DNA from: Pseudolactococcus piscium
GTDB lineage: Bacteria; Bacillota; Bacilli; Lactobacillales; Streptococcaceae
Assembly (NCBI RefSeq): GCF_002441695.1
Contig: NZ_JXJW01000012.1
Coordinates: 1 to 64,000 of the forward strand
DNA: 64,000 nucleotides
Reading direction: 5' to 3'
Shown: positions 27,697-35,745 of the stretch, piece by piece
How positions within the stretch are numbered: the stretch's first letter is position 1
How the letters are laid out: each line of letters starts with the position of its first letter
Position numbers and translations under genes: made by a program
The notes under the pieces: model-generated
Told to the model about the DNA's origin: nothing
What the model saw: only the letters and a program-made list of their open reading frames with translations
The model's database searches: none

Positions 27697-27815
27697 ATAG
27701 ACAACACACTGTTGTCTATCATATATAAGTTCATTTTACAAGTAATTCGACTTGCGCGCAACCGTTAAAATGTGCTAAACTGTTGGTAAAACAACACTAA
27801 GCAACAAAGTGTTGC
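27697..27815. promoter_or_regulatory. Divergent promoters sharing one -35 palindrome, with two TetR-type operators
   Basis: The palindrome TTGCGCGCAA (27752-27761) supplies the -35 for both directions: minus strand GCGCAA with TAAAAT at 27733-27738 (17-bp spacer), plus strand TTGCGC with TAAACT at 27776-27781 (18-bp spacer). Just downstream of each predicted start lies an operator of the same design: a 10-bp-arm dyad at 27697-27719 (core ACAACA-CAC-TGTTGT) and a 6-bp-arm dyad at 27801-27815 (GCAACA-AAG-TGTTGC). This fits a TetR-family repressor controlling itself and the activase gene. Confidence 0.75.
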
Positions 27816-27852
27816 ATAACCATGGCTGATTTTTAAAAATAGTGAGGAAATG

Positions 27853-28467
27853 ATGACAAAAAAAATTGATTTACGTGTTAAGCGCACCAACAAACTGATT
27901 ACACAAGCCTTTATTAAATTATTGGGTAGCAAGACATTTGATAAAATTACAATTAATGATATCTCAGATGAGGCGATGATCAATCGTGCGACATTCTACA
28001 GTCATTTCAAAGATAAATTTGATCTTTTTGAAAACATTATAGACAAATTTTTAGGCGATTTTGCAGATGTCTTAGATACTGAAAATTTAGTGGAAGAAAA
28101 TGCGATAAACGTCAAAAAAATAGAGGGTGCCTTGACTAAATTCTATGACTTTGTCAATGAAAACCCTGATTTAGCTAAAATTTTCATCACACATAGTAAT
28201 AAGGAAATTTTATCCAAAAGATTGCTGACGATTCTTTCTGAAAGATACTCAGAAATTTTTGACAGCTTAGATGTCCGAAATGAGGACTTGAAGATTCCGA
28301 CTGATTTTGTCGTATCCTATATCACAAGTATCTTCATCGGTACGGTAAACTGGTGGATTGAACAAAAAAATCACGAGATGTCAGCAAATGAATTTGCGTC
28401 TCTCGTGATTAAATTAATTTCAAACGGTCACTTGACAGTCTTAGGTGTCAATATTAACCGGGATTAA
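27853..28467 (+). CDS. TetR-family transcriptional regulator
   Basis: About 204 residues. The N-terminal helix-turn-helix is clear: RTNKLITQAFIKLLGSKTFDKITINDISDEAMINRATFYSHFKDKFDLF. The all-helical C-terminal ligand domain ends in a TetR_C_8-like FIGTVNWWIEQKNHEMS. The tandem ATGs at 27850 and 27853 follow GAGGAA; the second has better spacing. It is divergent from the giant activase gene, and twin dyads in the shared promoter region suggest that it represses both. Confidence 0.9.
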   Translation: MTKKIDLRVKRTNKLITQAFIKLLGSKTFDKITINDISDEAMINRATFYSHFKDKFDLFENIIDKFLGDFADVLDTENLVEENAINVKKIEGALTKFYDFVNENPDLAKIFITHSNKEILSKRLLTILSERYSEIFDSLDVRNEDLKIPTDFVVSYITSIFIGTVNWWIEQKNHEMSANEFASLVIKLISNGHLTVLGVNINRD

Positions 28468-28494
28468 TATGAATCCTACCCTAGTATATCGGGA

Positions 28495-29106
28495 TTAAAT
28501 CGTGTCTTCTTTAATAGCCTGTAAGATAAAATAGCCCTTATCTTTTTTGATGACCTCACAGTTGCCAAACACTGTTGCCATTTTCGCCTTGGCACTAGGT
28601 GCCCCTTGTTTTTTCTGAATGACGATGGTCAGTGTACCAGCCAAGTTAAGGTGGTCAAATGCCCCAGTAATGACACCATGAACGACGTCTTTTCCTGCTC
28701 TGATAGGAGGATTTGAGATGATGTTATCGTAAGTGCCTACCACTTTATCGTATAGATTTGACTGAAAAATAGTTGCTGTGACCTTATTTTTCTCAGCATT
28801 TTTCTCTGATAAGGCAAGGGCACGTAGATTCACATCGATCATGGTAGGGATAACCCCTTGTGCTTTAGCTAAGGTAATGCCAATAGGGCCATATCCACAG
28901 CCAACATCTAATAAAGTTGACTTTGCCTCAAAATTAACCGCACTTAAAAGCACTTGACTCCCAAAGTCAATGGCTTTTTTACTAAAGACACCAGCATCGG
29001 TTGTAAATGATACGTTTTGCGCTAATAACTCAGTATCAAGTTGATGAATATCATGTGCAGCATCTGGATTTTCTGCATAGTACATTTTTTGAAATTGGTT
29101 AGACAT
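28495..29106 (-). CDS. RsmC-like class I SAM-dependent methyltransferase
   Basis: 203 residues. SAM motif I is LLDVGCGYGPIGITLA, and the catalytic N-P-P-[ILF] motif is IISNPPIRAGK, which marks an N2-guanine methyltransferase of the RsmC/RlmG kind acting on rRNA. The N-terminal region (TDAGVFSKKAIDFGSQVLL) also fits this family. The start at 29106 matches the family and overlaps the end of the SGNH hydrolase gene by 8 bases. It is convergent with the TetR gene, with only 27 bases between. Confidence 0.9.
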   Translation of the reverse strand: MSNQFQKMYYAENPDAAHDIHQLDTELLAQNVSFTTDAGVFSKKAIDFGSQVLLSAVNFEAKSTLLDVGCGYGPIGITLAKAQGVIPTMIDVNLRALALSEKNAEKNKVTATIFQSNLYDKVVGTYDNIISNPPIRAGKDVVHGVITGAFDHLNLAGTLTIVIQKKQGAPSAKAKMATVFGNCEVIKKDKGYFILQAIKEDTI

Positions 29107-29677
29107 GCTCTTTTTTAAACTCCCTAGTCCTAACATCAGCTGCAATCAGTGATGTGATTAATTGATAGCCCTTAGTCGTAAAATGAACCCCATCTGATAC
29201 GATTAACTCATCTGGATTTGGACTTGCAAGCATGGCTTGATTTAGCTCTATCAGGCCTGCTCCTGTTTGACTAGCCACTTGCTTAGCTACCTCGACATAG
29301 GCCACAAATCCTGCATTTGTCCGGCCTAGCATCTTCTGTGTCTTAGCGATAGCTGTTTCACTAACATAGGATGGGGTCAAAATCGTCGTTTTTCCTGCAC
29401 CAAGTGCTGTGACAAATGTGGTTAGGTTATCAGCAAACTGACTAGGAGATATCTGTCTGTGAACTGCTGCGTCATTTGCACCAAAGAAGATATAGTAATA
29501 ATCAGCTCTTGACGCGACCACACCTGCTAGCCGGTTCATGGCCGCATTCGTATCCTCTCCTGCGACAGCAAAACGTTCAACTTGCGCTGAAATACCTGCT
29601 TTAGTCAGCAACGTTTGCGTCATCACTTCCATTTCTATATGTGTCGAGATGGAGTCACCAAATACTGCTATTTTCAC
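29099..29677 (-). CDS. SGNH/GDSL-type hydrolase
   Basis: 192 residues, cytosolic (no signal peptide). The SGNH blocks are all there: block I IAVFGDSIST (nucleophile Ser), block II glycine in FAVAGEDTNA, block III FFGANDAA (Asn), and block V VSDGVHFTTKGY (Asp and His). Substrate unknown; such enzymes are esterases or deacylases. The start is a GTG with AAGGGGG six bases upstream. An extended -10 (TGCTATAAT near 29765-29773) lies about 90 bases before it. It overlaps the downstream methyltransferase gene. Confidence 0.88.
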   Translation of the reverse strand: MKIAVFGDSISTHIEMEVMTQTLLTKAGISAQVERFAVAGEDTNAAMNRLAGVVASRADYYYIFFGANDAAVHRQISPSQFADNLTTFVTALGAGKTTILTPSYVSETAIAKTQKMLGRTNAGFVAYVEVAKQVASQTGAGLIELNQAMLASPNPDELIVSDGVHFTTKGYQLITSLIAADVRTREFKKEHV

Positions 29678-29884
29678 TTTTTAACCCCCTTAACGTTTAT
29701 CTGGCAAGCCATTTGCTACTCTTTTAGCTATTCCCTGCCATTCCTGAGTTTGAACAATCTATTTATTATAGCATATTTTATGACGTGATCTGATACGATA
29801 TGGACTGATTTCTGTGATATATCCCTCCCTTTTCCAGTTAATCTCATTTTGTGTAAGCGCATTCTGGTAATTAAAATGGGAATA

Positions 29885-29893
29885 TGGTAAAAT
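29885..29893 (+). promoter_or_regulatory. Extended -10 promoter of coaA, predicted leaderless
   Basis: TGGTAAAAT ends seven bases before the coaA ATG, with no Shine-Dalgarno sequence between. The -35 is poor. Confidence 0.6.
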
Positions 29894-29900
29894 TACTTTT

Positions 29901-30821
29901 ATGGAAACTGAACTGATTAACTACGAAAAAATAACCCGCCGTATCTGGCAAAATTTATATAAAAAAAGCTTACCTGCTTTGACTGAAAAAGAACTTGATA
30001 ATATCAAATCGATTAACGATGAAATCAGTCTTCAAGATGTTAATGATGTCTATCTACCACTCGTACAACTCATTCGTATTTACAAGAAAACGATGCGTGA
30101 TCTTAATTTTTCAAAAGGCCTATTTCTCCAGAAGATTACTGAAAAACAACCCTTTATTATCGGTATTTCCGGTTCTGTAGCTGTTGGTAAATCTACTACA
30201 GCCAGACTACTACAGCTGCTTCTATCACGGACGTTTAAAACGTCTACTGTAGCGCTTGTGACCACAGATGGCTTTCTATATCCTAAGGAAACCCTATCTG
30301 AGAGAGGTATCCTTGATCGAAAAGGCTTCCCTGAATCTTATGACATGGAAAGCTTAATCAGTTTTCTACTTGCAATCAAGTCTGGAAAAGATGTCAGTAT
30401 CCCCGTCTATTCTCATGAAACCTATGATATCTTGCCTGAAAAAGAATTGGTTAAAGCACCAGATATCCTAATCGTTGAAGGGATTAATGTCTTCCAAAGT
30501 GGTGCAAACAAACAACTTTATATCAATGACTTTTTCGATTTCTCGATCTACGTTGACGCTAAAGAACAGAATATCGAACGCTGGTATCTGGAACGGTTTA
30601 AAACCTTCCTAGACCTGGCTAAACAAAATCCAAGTAACTACTATCATCAGTTTACCTCACTACCAGCTAATGAAACACTAAAAATAGCACGTGATACTTG
30701 GAAAAAGGTGAATTTAGTTAACCTGAGAGACTATATAGAACCCACACGTAGTCGCGCTGAGGTGATTCTACATAAGGATAAGACCCACAAGATTGATAAA
30801 ATATATTTGAAAAAATATTAA
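29901..30821 (+). CDS. coaA: Type I pantothenate kinase
   Basis: Phosphorylates pantothenate, the first step of coenzyme A synthesis. 306 residues, as usual for the bacterial type I enzyme. The P-loop is [27 protein letters not shown] and [12 protein letters not shown] follow, then the EGINVFQ and a C-terminal [16 protein letters not shown]. The mRNA is probably leaderless. The gene is monocistronic and ends in a strong hairpin. CoA supply matters to its neighbours only in a general way (citrate lyase prosthetic group made from dephospho-CoA, at 57 kb). Confidence 0.96.
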   Translation: METELINYEKITRRIWQNLYKKSLPALTEKELDNIKSINDEISLQDVNDVYLPLVQLIRIYKKTMRDLNFSKGLFLQKITEKQPFIIGISGSVAVGKSTTARLLQLLLSRTFKTSTVALVTTDGFLYPKETLSERGILDRKGFPESYDMESLISFLLAIKSGKDVSIPVYSHETYDILPEKELVKAPDILIVEGINVFQSGANKQLYINDFFDFSIYVDAKEQNIERWYLERFKTFLDLAKQNPSNYYHQFTSLPANETLKIARDTWKKVNLVNLRDYIEPTRSRAEVILHKDKTHKIDKIYLKKY

Positions 30822-30842
30822 AAAAAGTTCGCGAAAATGATC

Positions 30843-30873
30843 ACCCCACATCAAATGTCTTGATGTGGGGTTT
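30843..30873 (+). terminator. Intrinsic terminator after coaA
   Basis: A 12-bp stem ACCCCACATCAA / TTGATGTGGGGT (30843-30854, 30860-30871) and a short T-run. It marks the left edge of the A+T-rich island. Confidence 0.75.
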
Positions 30874-30991
30874 GTGGTATTGATGCTAGTAAGATGTTCG
30901 TGACGTTCATAAAAAACTAACAATACAGTGTCAAAAGTAAGCAACTTTATCTTCGGATAGCTTTAGTGGCTTAACTAATTTGTACCTATTT

Positions 30992-31513
30992 TTATTTATT
31001 GCTAAACAAAATCAAACTATCCAAGACAGTATGCAATGTTTCAACTTGTTTTTTAGTCATTTTTTCTTTAGTCGCATCATGTCGGTCAACTGTTCCGATA
31101 TGTGTCTTTACCTCACCTTTTGAATTGATAGCAACTACAAAGGGAACTGTCAAGCGTTTCTCTGATGTGTACTTAATAAAAAACGTTTCAAGAAGTATAT
31201 TATCTTGACTTGTATAATCCTCAGCCCGTATGTTTACAACTAATAATTTGACATTTAATTTTTCTAATCTCTCATCAAATACTGGTAATAGCGCTAAACA
31301 CCAAGAACAAGTAGGAAAACCAAAGTAATAAAGACCCTGCTGTTTATCAGAAAGTTTTTTTAGACTTACTTCAGGTAATTCTCGTATCATTTGCGAGGTT
31401 TTATCGTGATAAACTTCAGATGTAACTTGCTTTTTGGCCAGATAATAACCACCAAGACAAATCATGATGATGATCATCACAATACCGATTAGCAGTTTAA
31501 GGGCTTTTTTCAT
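30992..31513 (-). CDS. Membrane-anchored thioredoxin-like protein of the peptide locus
   Basis: 173 residues: an N-terminal membrane segment (residues 6-26, LKLLIGIVMIIIMICLGGYY) and an extracytoplasmic thioredoxin fold with the redox motif FPTCSWC (Cys69, Cys72) and a later cis-proline loop (TVPFVVAIN). Thioredoxin-like proteins in peptide loci (for example SkfH, or PedC-type accessory proteins) make or isomerise disulfides. This is the last gene of the ABC operon and overlaps the M50-like gene by 17 bases; AGAG is upstream. I infer that it oxidises the two-cysteine peptide encoded at 34192-34398. Confidence 0.8.
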   Translation of the reverse strand: MKKALKLLIGIVMIIIMICLGGYYLAKKQVTSEVYHDKTSQMIRELPEVSLKKLSDKQQGLYYFGFPTCSWCLALLPVFDERLEKLNVKLLVVNIRAEDYTSQDNILLETFFIKYTSEKRLTVPFVVAINSKGEVKTHIGTVDRHDATKEKMTKKQVETLHTVLDSLILFSNK

Positions 31514-31865
31514 TACGTCTCTTTCTTAATATATTTATTATAGATAACAAGATGACCTCTCCATCTGAGGTCACAGGTAGTAAATTAAAGATATTACTCA
31601 AACAAAATAGTTTTAATAGCAACAAATTTTGACCATTAGGTAATAAAATACCCACCATTATTGACATAACTGGTGCAATAGCTGCTATCATTAAATTATG
31701 TTTATCATTTTGTTGATTAAGATAAGTAACAGCAAAATTTAAAATCCCATTTCTCTGTATATGTGGTTGATAGCCCAGCACTATTGCCATAAGAAAATGT
31801 GATAATTCATGTATCATTAAAGATAGCACAATGGATAGGATAAATTTTGTTAAAAAAATAATCAT
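31497..31865 (-). CDS. Small M50-like (site-2-protease type) membrane protease
   Basis: 122 residues, mostly hydrophobic. It has the two M50 signatures in a minimal frame: a zinc motif HELSH (residues 19-23) in the first membrane segment, and NLLPVTSDGE (94-103), the counterpart of the N-x-x-P-x-x-x-x-D-G loop, in the last. Such proteases cut substrates within the membrane. It is shorter than typical family members but both metal-ligand regions are intact. Its ATG overlaps the upstream stop (ATGA). In this operon the likely substrate is the membrane-spanning precursor peptide, or its remnant; this is inference. Confidence 0.72.
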   Translation of the reverse strand: MIIFLTKFILSIVLSLMIHELSHFLMAIVLGYQPHIQRNGILNFAVTYLNQQNDKHNLMIAAIAPVMSIMVGILLPNGQNLLLLKLFCLSNIFNLLPVTSDGEVILLSIINILRKRRNEKSP

Positions 31866-32128
31866 TTACTAGTCATTTTCAAATCAAAGATTTTCTTAAT
31901 AATGAAGAAAATACCAATAATTATCAGGTAACTTATAAACACTTTAAAAGTTAATGCAAATGTTGTCGTCATCTCAGTTGCCGTATCGACATTACTGATT
32001 TTCACACCTAATAAAGTCTCCCTTACTTGAGTTCCCTTTACTTGAAACAATTCAAATAAGGTCTCAAATACTAAAATAAATAAAAACGATACAGTTGCAA
32101 TTGTAAAAATACGACTATTTTTCTCCAA
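31862..32128 (-). CDS. Small two-segment membrane protein of the peptide locus
   Basis: About 88 residues with membrane segments near each end (FTIATVSFLFILVFETLFEL and VFISYLIIIGIFFIIKKI) and a 35-residue polar loop between. The frame opens at 32179, but I prefer the TTG at 32128 because AGGAG lies seven bases upstream; the start then overlaps the permease end by 14 bases. No family recognised. Its place between an ABC permease and a membrane protease suggests an immunity protein or transporter accessory subunit. Confidence 0.65.
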   Translation of the reverse strand: MEKNSRIFTIATVSFLFILVFETLFELFQVKGTQVRETLLGVKISNVDTATEMTTTFALTFKVFISYLIIIGIFFIIKKIFDLKMTSK

Positions 32129-33482
32129 CGGCTCTCTCCTTTTTAATGACGTATGCGAATAAAAATAACTGAGCCACAATGATAAAACTTGTCAGCTCAG
32201 GTTTTTTCCACAAAATAAAGCAGATCATGATCGTCATGGCTAAAATAATCATTTGTGTTGTTTCATTTAATATGCCATCAGATTTAGGAAATAAATAGCC
32301 TAAAATAAGGGAGGTTAGCGCAACCCATATAGGCTGTAGCAAGTTAAGATAATTATCATAACTGACAATAACATATGGTAAAACGAGGATAATCAGCATC
32401 ATGAGTTGATACCCGATATCTCGTTTCAAAGAAATTGAATAGCTAGTAAATAACTGTCTAAATCGGCTCATGTTATCATAAAACGGCAAGCAAAAAATAC
32501 CTGAAAATACCAAAATCATTTGTAAGATAGTCCCTAACTGTTTAAAATCCTGACTGACATATAAAATAACAACAAAAGCAATCATTAAAAATAAAACATA
32601 CCAATTATTTTTGGTTCTGAGTAAGGATATGAGATTACTAGATAACAAATTTTTTATTGTCGGTCCAATTTTGATATATTTACTAGTCGTTAATATCTGT
32701 TCTGGAAAAATAAATTTCCTAATCAGTAGCAAACTCAAGAGCAACAGCAATAAAATACTCAGACATACAAGTCTTATCAAAACTGATATATGTGTTGTAA
32801 ATCCACTCAGTTTTTCTTCTAATTTATACCTGAATAGAAAATAATAGAGCAGAGCACTCAACAGTAAAATAATATCAACGGTATACTTGACGATCACCCT
32901 ACCTTTACCTTTAGTAAAAGTAGTCATCTTTTTATACAAAAAATCTAGACAGATACAAGTCAAGATAAAAATAGCCTGTAAAATAAGCCAAATCAAAATA
33001 AATAACAGCTTGGATGATGTCACGAGTGTCATCATCGGTGTAATAATTAGCATGATAAATTCATATAGGCCAATCATGATAGAAAATTTAAATATCAAAA
33101 AACTCAATTGAATTTCATTTTCCTCAAAAGGTAATGATTTTGCAAAAAATAAAGAAACTTTATCCAAGGCTACTGTATTTACAACAAATAGATAGAGAAT
33201 GACACCGAAAAAAAACGCTGATGAACACGCACTAAAAAATGTCATCAGCTGACCTTTAACGATGACTGCCAAAGAGATATTTTGATTTACCATGCTTATT
33301 TTAGCTAATTCGACCATATTATAATAAAAATAGGCAAAATATAAGATTAAAATCATGGTGCAGGTAATATAACGATTACGCTTTTTTTTGAAAAAAGGGT
33401 GCTTGACAAGACTCCTAAAAGAATTGCTATAAAACAATTCAAGTAGTGTTAAAATACGCTTTGATGAGGCGTCTTTTATCAT
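32115..33482 (-). CDS. ABC transporter permease of the peptide locus
   Basis: 455 residues with about a dozen hydrophobic segments and no ATPase domain: an integral membrane permease, comparable in size to SkfF of the sporulation killing factor system. The N-terminal 40 residues are basic and cytosolic (SLVKHPFFKKKRNRY). The ATG at 33482 lies inside the ATPase gene but has a perfect GGAGG six bases upstream, so the 44-base overlap is real. With the ATPase it would export the peptide or give self-protection. The gene is visibly richer in A+T than genes outside the island. Confidence 0.82.
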   Translation of the reverse strand: MIKDASSKRILTLLELFYSNSFRSLVKHPFFKKKRNRYITCTMILILYFAYFYYNMVELAKISMVNQNISLAVIVKGQLMTFFSACSSAFFFGVILYLFVVNTVALDKVSLFFAKSLPFEENEIQLSFLIFKFSIMIGLYEFIMLIITPMMTLVTSSKLLFILIWLILQAIFILTCICLDFLYKKMTTFTKGKGRVIVKYTVDIILLLSALLYYFLFRYKLEEKLSGFTTHISVLIRLVCLSILLLLLLSLLLIRKFIFPEQILTTSKYIKIGPTIKNLLSSNLISLLRTKNNWYVLFLMIAFVVILYVSQDFKQLGTILQMILVFSGIFCLPFYDNMSRFRQLFTSYSISLKRDIGYQLMMLIILVLPYVIVSYDNYLNLLQPIWVALTSLILGYLFPKSDGILNETTQMIILAMTIMICFILWKKPELTSFIIVAQLFLFAYVIKKERAVGEK

Positions 33483-34149
33483 TCACTACCTCCATTTCTT
33501 TAATCGTTTCCTCTAAATTTATGATGTCATCGGCGTATTTTTCAAGTTTTCCATCGGACATCAAGAAAACATGTTCTGAAAAACGCTCAAGAATCGTTTT
33601 TGAATGCGTTACTAGCACAATACCAGTATCCTTCGACATTTGTTTAAAAATTTCCTGTGTCAGTAGGGTTGTCTCAAAATCCAACCCACTAAAAATTTCA
33701 TCTGCTAATAGATAATCTGTTTTTACTGCGATTGCTGCAATCAATTGTATCTTCTTTTTCATGCCGAATGAGTAAGTTTCAATGAGTGCATGACTTTTTT
33801 CTGCCATACCATAGATTTCATATAGCGTATCGACTTGCCAACTGTCTGAACTAGCATATTGTTTTAAAACAAATGATACGTACTCTCTACCAGTCATAAA
33901 CTCAGGTAGGTAAAAATCAGATGGCAAGTAAAATAATTTTGATTTATAGGCATAGCTACCAGATTCAAAGTTATCTATCCATATCGTTCCTGAAAATTTT
34001 TTCAAACCAACAATACAATCAAATAACGTTGACTTACCACTACCATTGACACCAACAATAATACTGACATTGTTTTCAGCAAATGTCACATTGATACCCT
34101 TTAAAATTGGGTCATCATATCTTTTTTCAAGGTTTTCTATATTAATCAT
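33439..34149 (-). CDS. ABC transporter ATP-binding protein of the peptide locus
   Basis: 236 residues with all ABC motifs: Walker A VGVNGSGKST, a diverged signature YSFGMKKKIQ, Walker B YLLADEIFSGLD, and the switch histidine in LVTHSKTI. The YSFGMKK-type signature is typical of ABC-2 exporters and bacteriocin-protection transporters. A hairpin lies just upstream, between it and the peptide gene, and no good ribosome binding site precedes its ATG, so its expression may be set well below that of the peptide. Partner of the permease encoded downstream. Confidence 0.9.
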   Translation of the reverse strand: MINIENLEKRYDDPILKGINVTFAENNVSIIVGVNGSGKSTLFDCIVGLKKFSGTIWIDNFESGSYAYKSKLFYLPSDFYLPEFMTGREYVSFVLKQYASSDSWQVDTLYEIYGMAEKSHALIETYSFGMKKKIQLIAAIAVKTDYLLADEIFSGLDFETTLLTQEIFKQMSKDTGIVLVTHSKTILERFSEHVFLMSDGKLEKYADDIINLEETIKEMEVVNDKRRLIKAYFNTT

Positions 34150-34156
34150 GTGATTT

Positions 34157-34181
34157 AAAATGGAGAGAAAAAGGTCTCTCC
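34157..34181 (-). terminator. Hairpin between the peptide gene and the ABC genes (possible attenuator)
   Basis: Minus-strand stem GGAGAGA / TCTCTCC (34175-34181 and 34162-34168), loop of six, followed by ATTTTAAA. It is a weak terminator that would let the peptide be made in excess over the transporter. Confidence 0.5.
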
Positions 34182-34191
34182 TCTCCCGCTT

Positions 34192-34398
34192 TTACCTTTT
34201 ACAACCGATTGAGACAGAAATTAAATTTGGTATGCCAAATTTAAGGCTACCCGTAAAACTTCCGCCACTCCAAGTGCAATAGACACCATAACCGACTACT
34301 GCAACAAGAGACAGCAACGCTACTATCCAAAAAATCCATTCAACCACAATCTGCTTTTGATATTTCTGATCTAGCATCTGAAAATAATGAGTCATCAT
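34192..34398 (-). CDS. Two-cysteine membrane-spanning small peptide (candidate bacteriocin precursor)
   Basis: 68 residues from an ATG with GGAGG eight bases upstream, the best ribosome binding site of the locus. Layout: a short polar N-terminus (MMTHYFQMLDQKYQKQ), one strong membrane segment (about residues 17-40), then a glycine/serine-rich tail from CTWSGGSFTG to SVSIGCKR with Cys41 and Cys66 near its two ends. There is no double-glycine leader. The tail could be released by the M50-like protease and closed by a disulfide made by the thioredoxin-like protein. It is the first gene of the ABC operon, after the rgg gene. Not recognised as any named bacteriocin; a small membrane subunit is the alternative. 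Confidence 0.6.
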   Translation of the reverse strand: MMTHYFQMLDQKYQKQIVVEWIFWIVALLSLVAVVGYGVYCTWSGGSFTGSLKFGIPNLISVSIGCKR

Positions 34399-34884
34399 TT
34401 GTTTTTCCTCCAAATTATAAACTAGAGGTTACTCTAGCTAAAGGGCGTTCATGAGCATTAGCTCATTGCACTATCAGGAAGGATTTCATAGCCCTATCTT
34501 ATCTCATCCATATAACCAAGATGACTTAATCAAAATACTTTTAAGTAAAAGTAGCATCATGTTAGCACGACTAAATTTAAATGTAACGTCTGACTAGTCA
34601 ACCGTCAATATAAGATATCAAGTAAACTAAGGTCAATTACTTAGGTTTTAGAACTTAGCAAAGAGATAAACGTTCTATACATGTTATCAGGACGGAAACA
34701 CAAATAGGTAGCATATTAGAATAAAATCCTATAACTTCATTCTAACATACGTTGTTAAAATTTTCAGTCTAATTGCATAAACACAACACTTGGTGCTGAA
34801 CTGTCATGTTTATGCAACAGTTAGTAAATCAATAAATTTTAATGATATAGTCAACGGATTAACTATGAGAGAGGATGCAGATGG
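34399..34884 (-). promoter_or_regulatory. Leader and control region of the peptide operon
   Basis: The 486 bases between the peptide gene and the rgg stop hold no gene I can support. Near the peptide start is a TATAAT (34414-34419), too close to the GGAGG to be its only -10, and the dyad CTAGAG-GTTA-CTCTAG (34422-34437), a possible Rgg operator or leader hairpin. Farther up lies the long palindrome at 34773-34817. I could not identify one convincing promoter. Confidence 0.4.
34773..34817. repeat. Long inverted repeat between rgg and the peptide gene
   Basis: Sixteen-base arms (34773-34788 and 34802-34817; TTGCATAAACA is perfectly repeated, the inner five pairs include two G-U) enclose a 13-base loop. 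No U-run follows on either strand, so it is not a standard terminator. It lies 67 bases after the rgg stop codon. Confidence 0.7.
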
Positions 34885-35745
34885 TCAAGCATTAATGATA
34901 AGATTCAGTATTTTTTCAAACCGCTCAGCTATACCCACTGCACCAAATTTTCTTAACCTATCAATATCATCCTGAATGTCAATCAAAAGTTCAGGATTAT
35001 TTTTTTGTTTATACCTTGAAACTTTTTTAAAAATATGAAGTGATATTTTCTCCTCCAGGTCCCATTCTGTAATGAAGTCATCTAATATTTCTTTAATTCG
35101 CTCCGCTCGCCTGTACCATCCTTTGCTAATTAAAAAAATATATAGATTAATAGCAGTTTTTTTGACACCATCACTATTCTGGATAAAAAGAACAGATAAT
35201 TCCTCACTATCTAGCATATCTTGTCCCAAGTCATAAACTTCCTCTTCATCAAGAAGTGCTAGACAACGGTTAAAGATGCTAATATCAAACATAGTCCACT
35301 GGGAAATCCTATTGAAATGTCTATTCAAAAAAGTTTGCTCTACTTTTGTTAACAGATTTTTTCCAGTTAGGTCTAGTATCACTGCTTTTGTCAAAATATT
35401 AAAGAATTTATCCCTTTTTAACTTAGCATTTCCCTTAATTAATTTTTTCAGTCCTACTATGTCTTTTGTTATCTCATAAGCCATAATTTTATTACCAAAA
35501 GCTTGGTACTGATTTGGTTCCTCCGCCCACAACGCAAAAAATTCATTGGGTGTCATATTAATCGCTTTAATCGCCAATAAAAATCTATCCGTTGTCAACA
35601 TACTTAAACCACTCTCAAACCGAGAAATTTGTGACTTAGAAAGATTATCATTTGATCTTGCAACATCTCCTAGACTATAGCCTCGTTCCTCACGAATTCC
35701 TTTATAATAATTACCAATTGTTTGTGATTGCGCATCTTGTAACAT
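34885..35745 (-). CDS. Rgg-family transcriptional regulator
   Basis: 286 residues with the Rgg/GadR/MutR layout: an N-terminal XRE helix-turn-helix (IGNYYKGIREERGYSLGDVA, then SKSQISRFESGLS) and a long all-helical C-terminal repeat region that in this family binds peptide pheromones. GAGGTG precedes the ATG. It lies upstream of and codirectional with the peptide-ABC operon, so it is the obvious regulator. I found no SHP-type pheromone gene beside it; the regulator may sense the operon's own peptide or an unseen one. Confidence 0.9.
   Translation of the reverse strand: MLQDAQSQTIGNYYKGIREERGYSLGDVARSNDNLSKSQISRFESGLSMLTTDRFLLAIKAINMTPNEFFALWAEEPNQYQAFGNKIMAYEITKDIVGLKKLIKGNAKLKRDKFFNILTKAVILDLTGKNLLTKVEQTFLNRHFNRISQWTMFDISIFNRCLALLDEEEVYDLGQDMLDSEELSVLFIQNSDGVKKTAINLYIFLISKGWYRRAERIKEILDDFITEWDLEEKISLHIFKKVSRYKQKNNPELLIDIQDDIDRLRKFGAVGIAERFEKILNLIINA

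Noticed and set aside
34773..34817. The palindrome as the rgg terminator
   Set aside because: No U-run follows on the minus strand, so it is listed as an inverted repeat instead.
30992..35745. A sactipeptide or epipeptide assignment (skf/yyd-like)
   Set aside because: No radical SAM gene is present and the peptide does not resemble SkfA or YydF; only the accessory genes are similar in kind.
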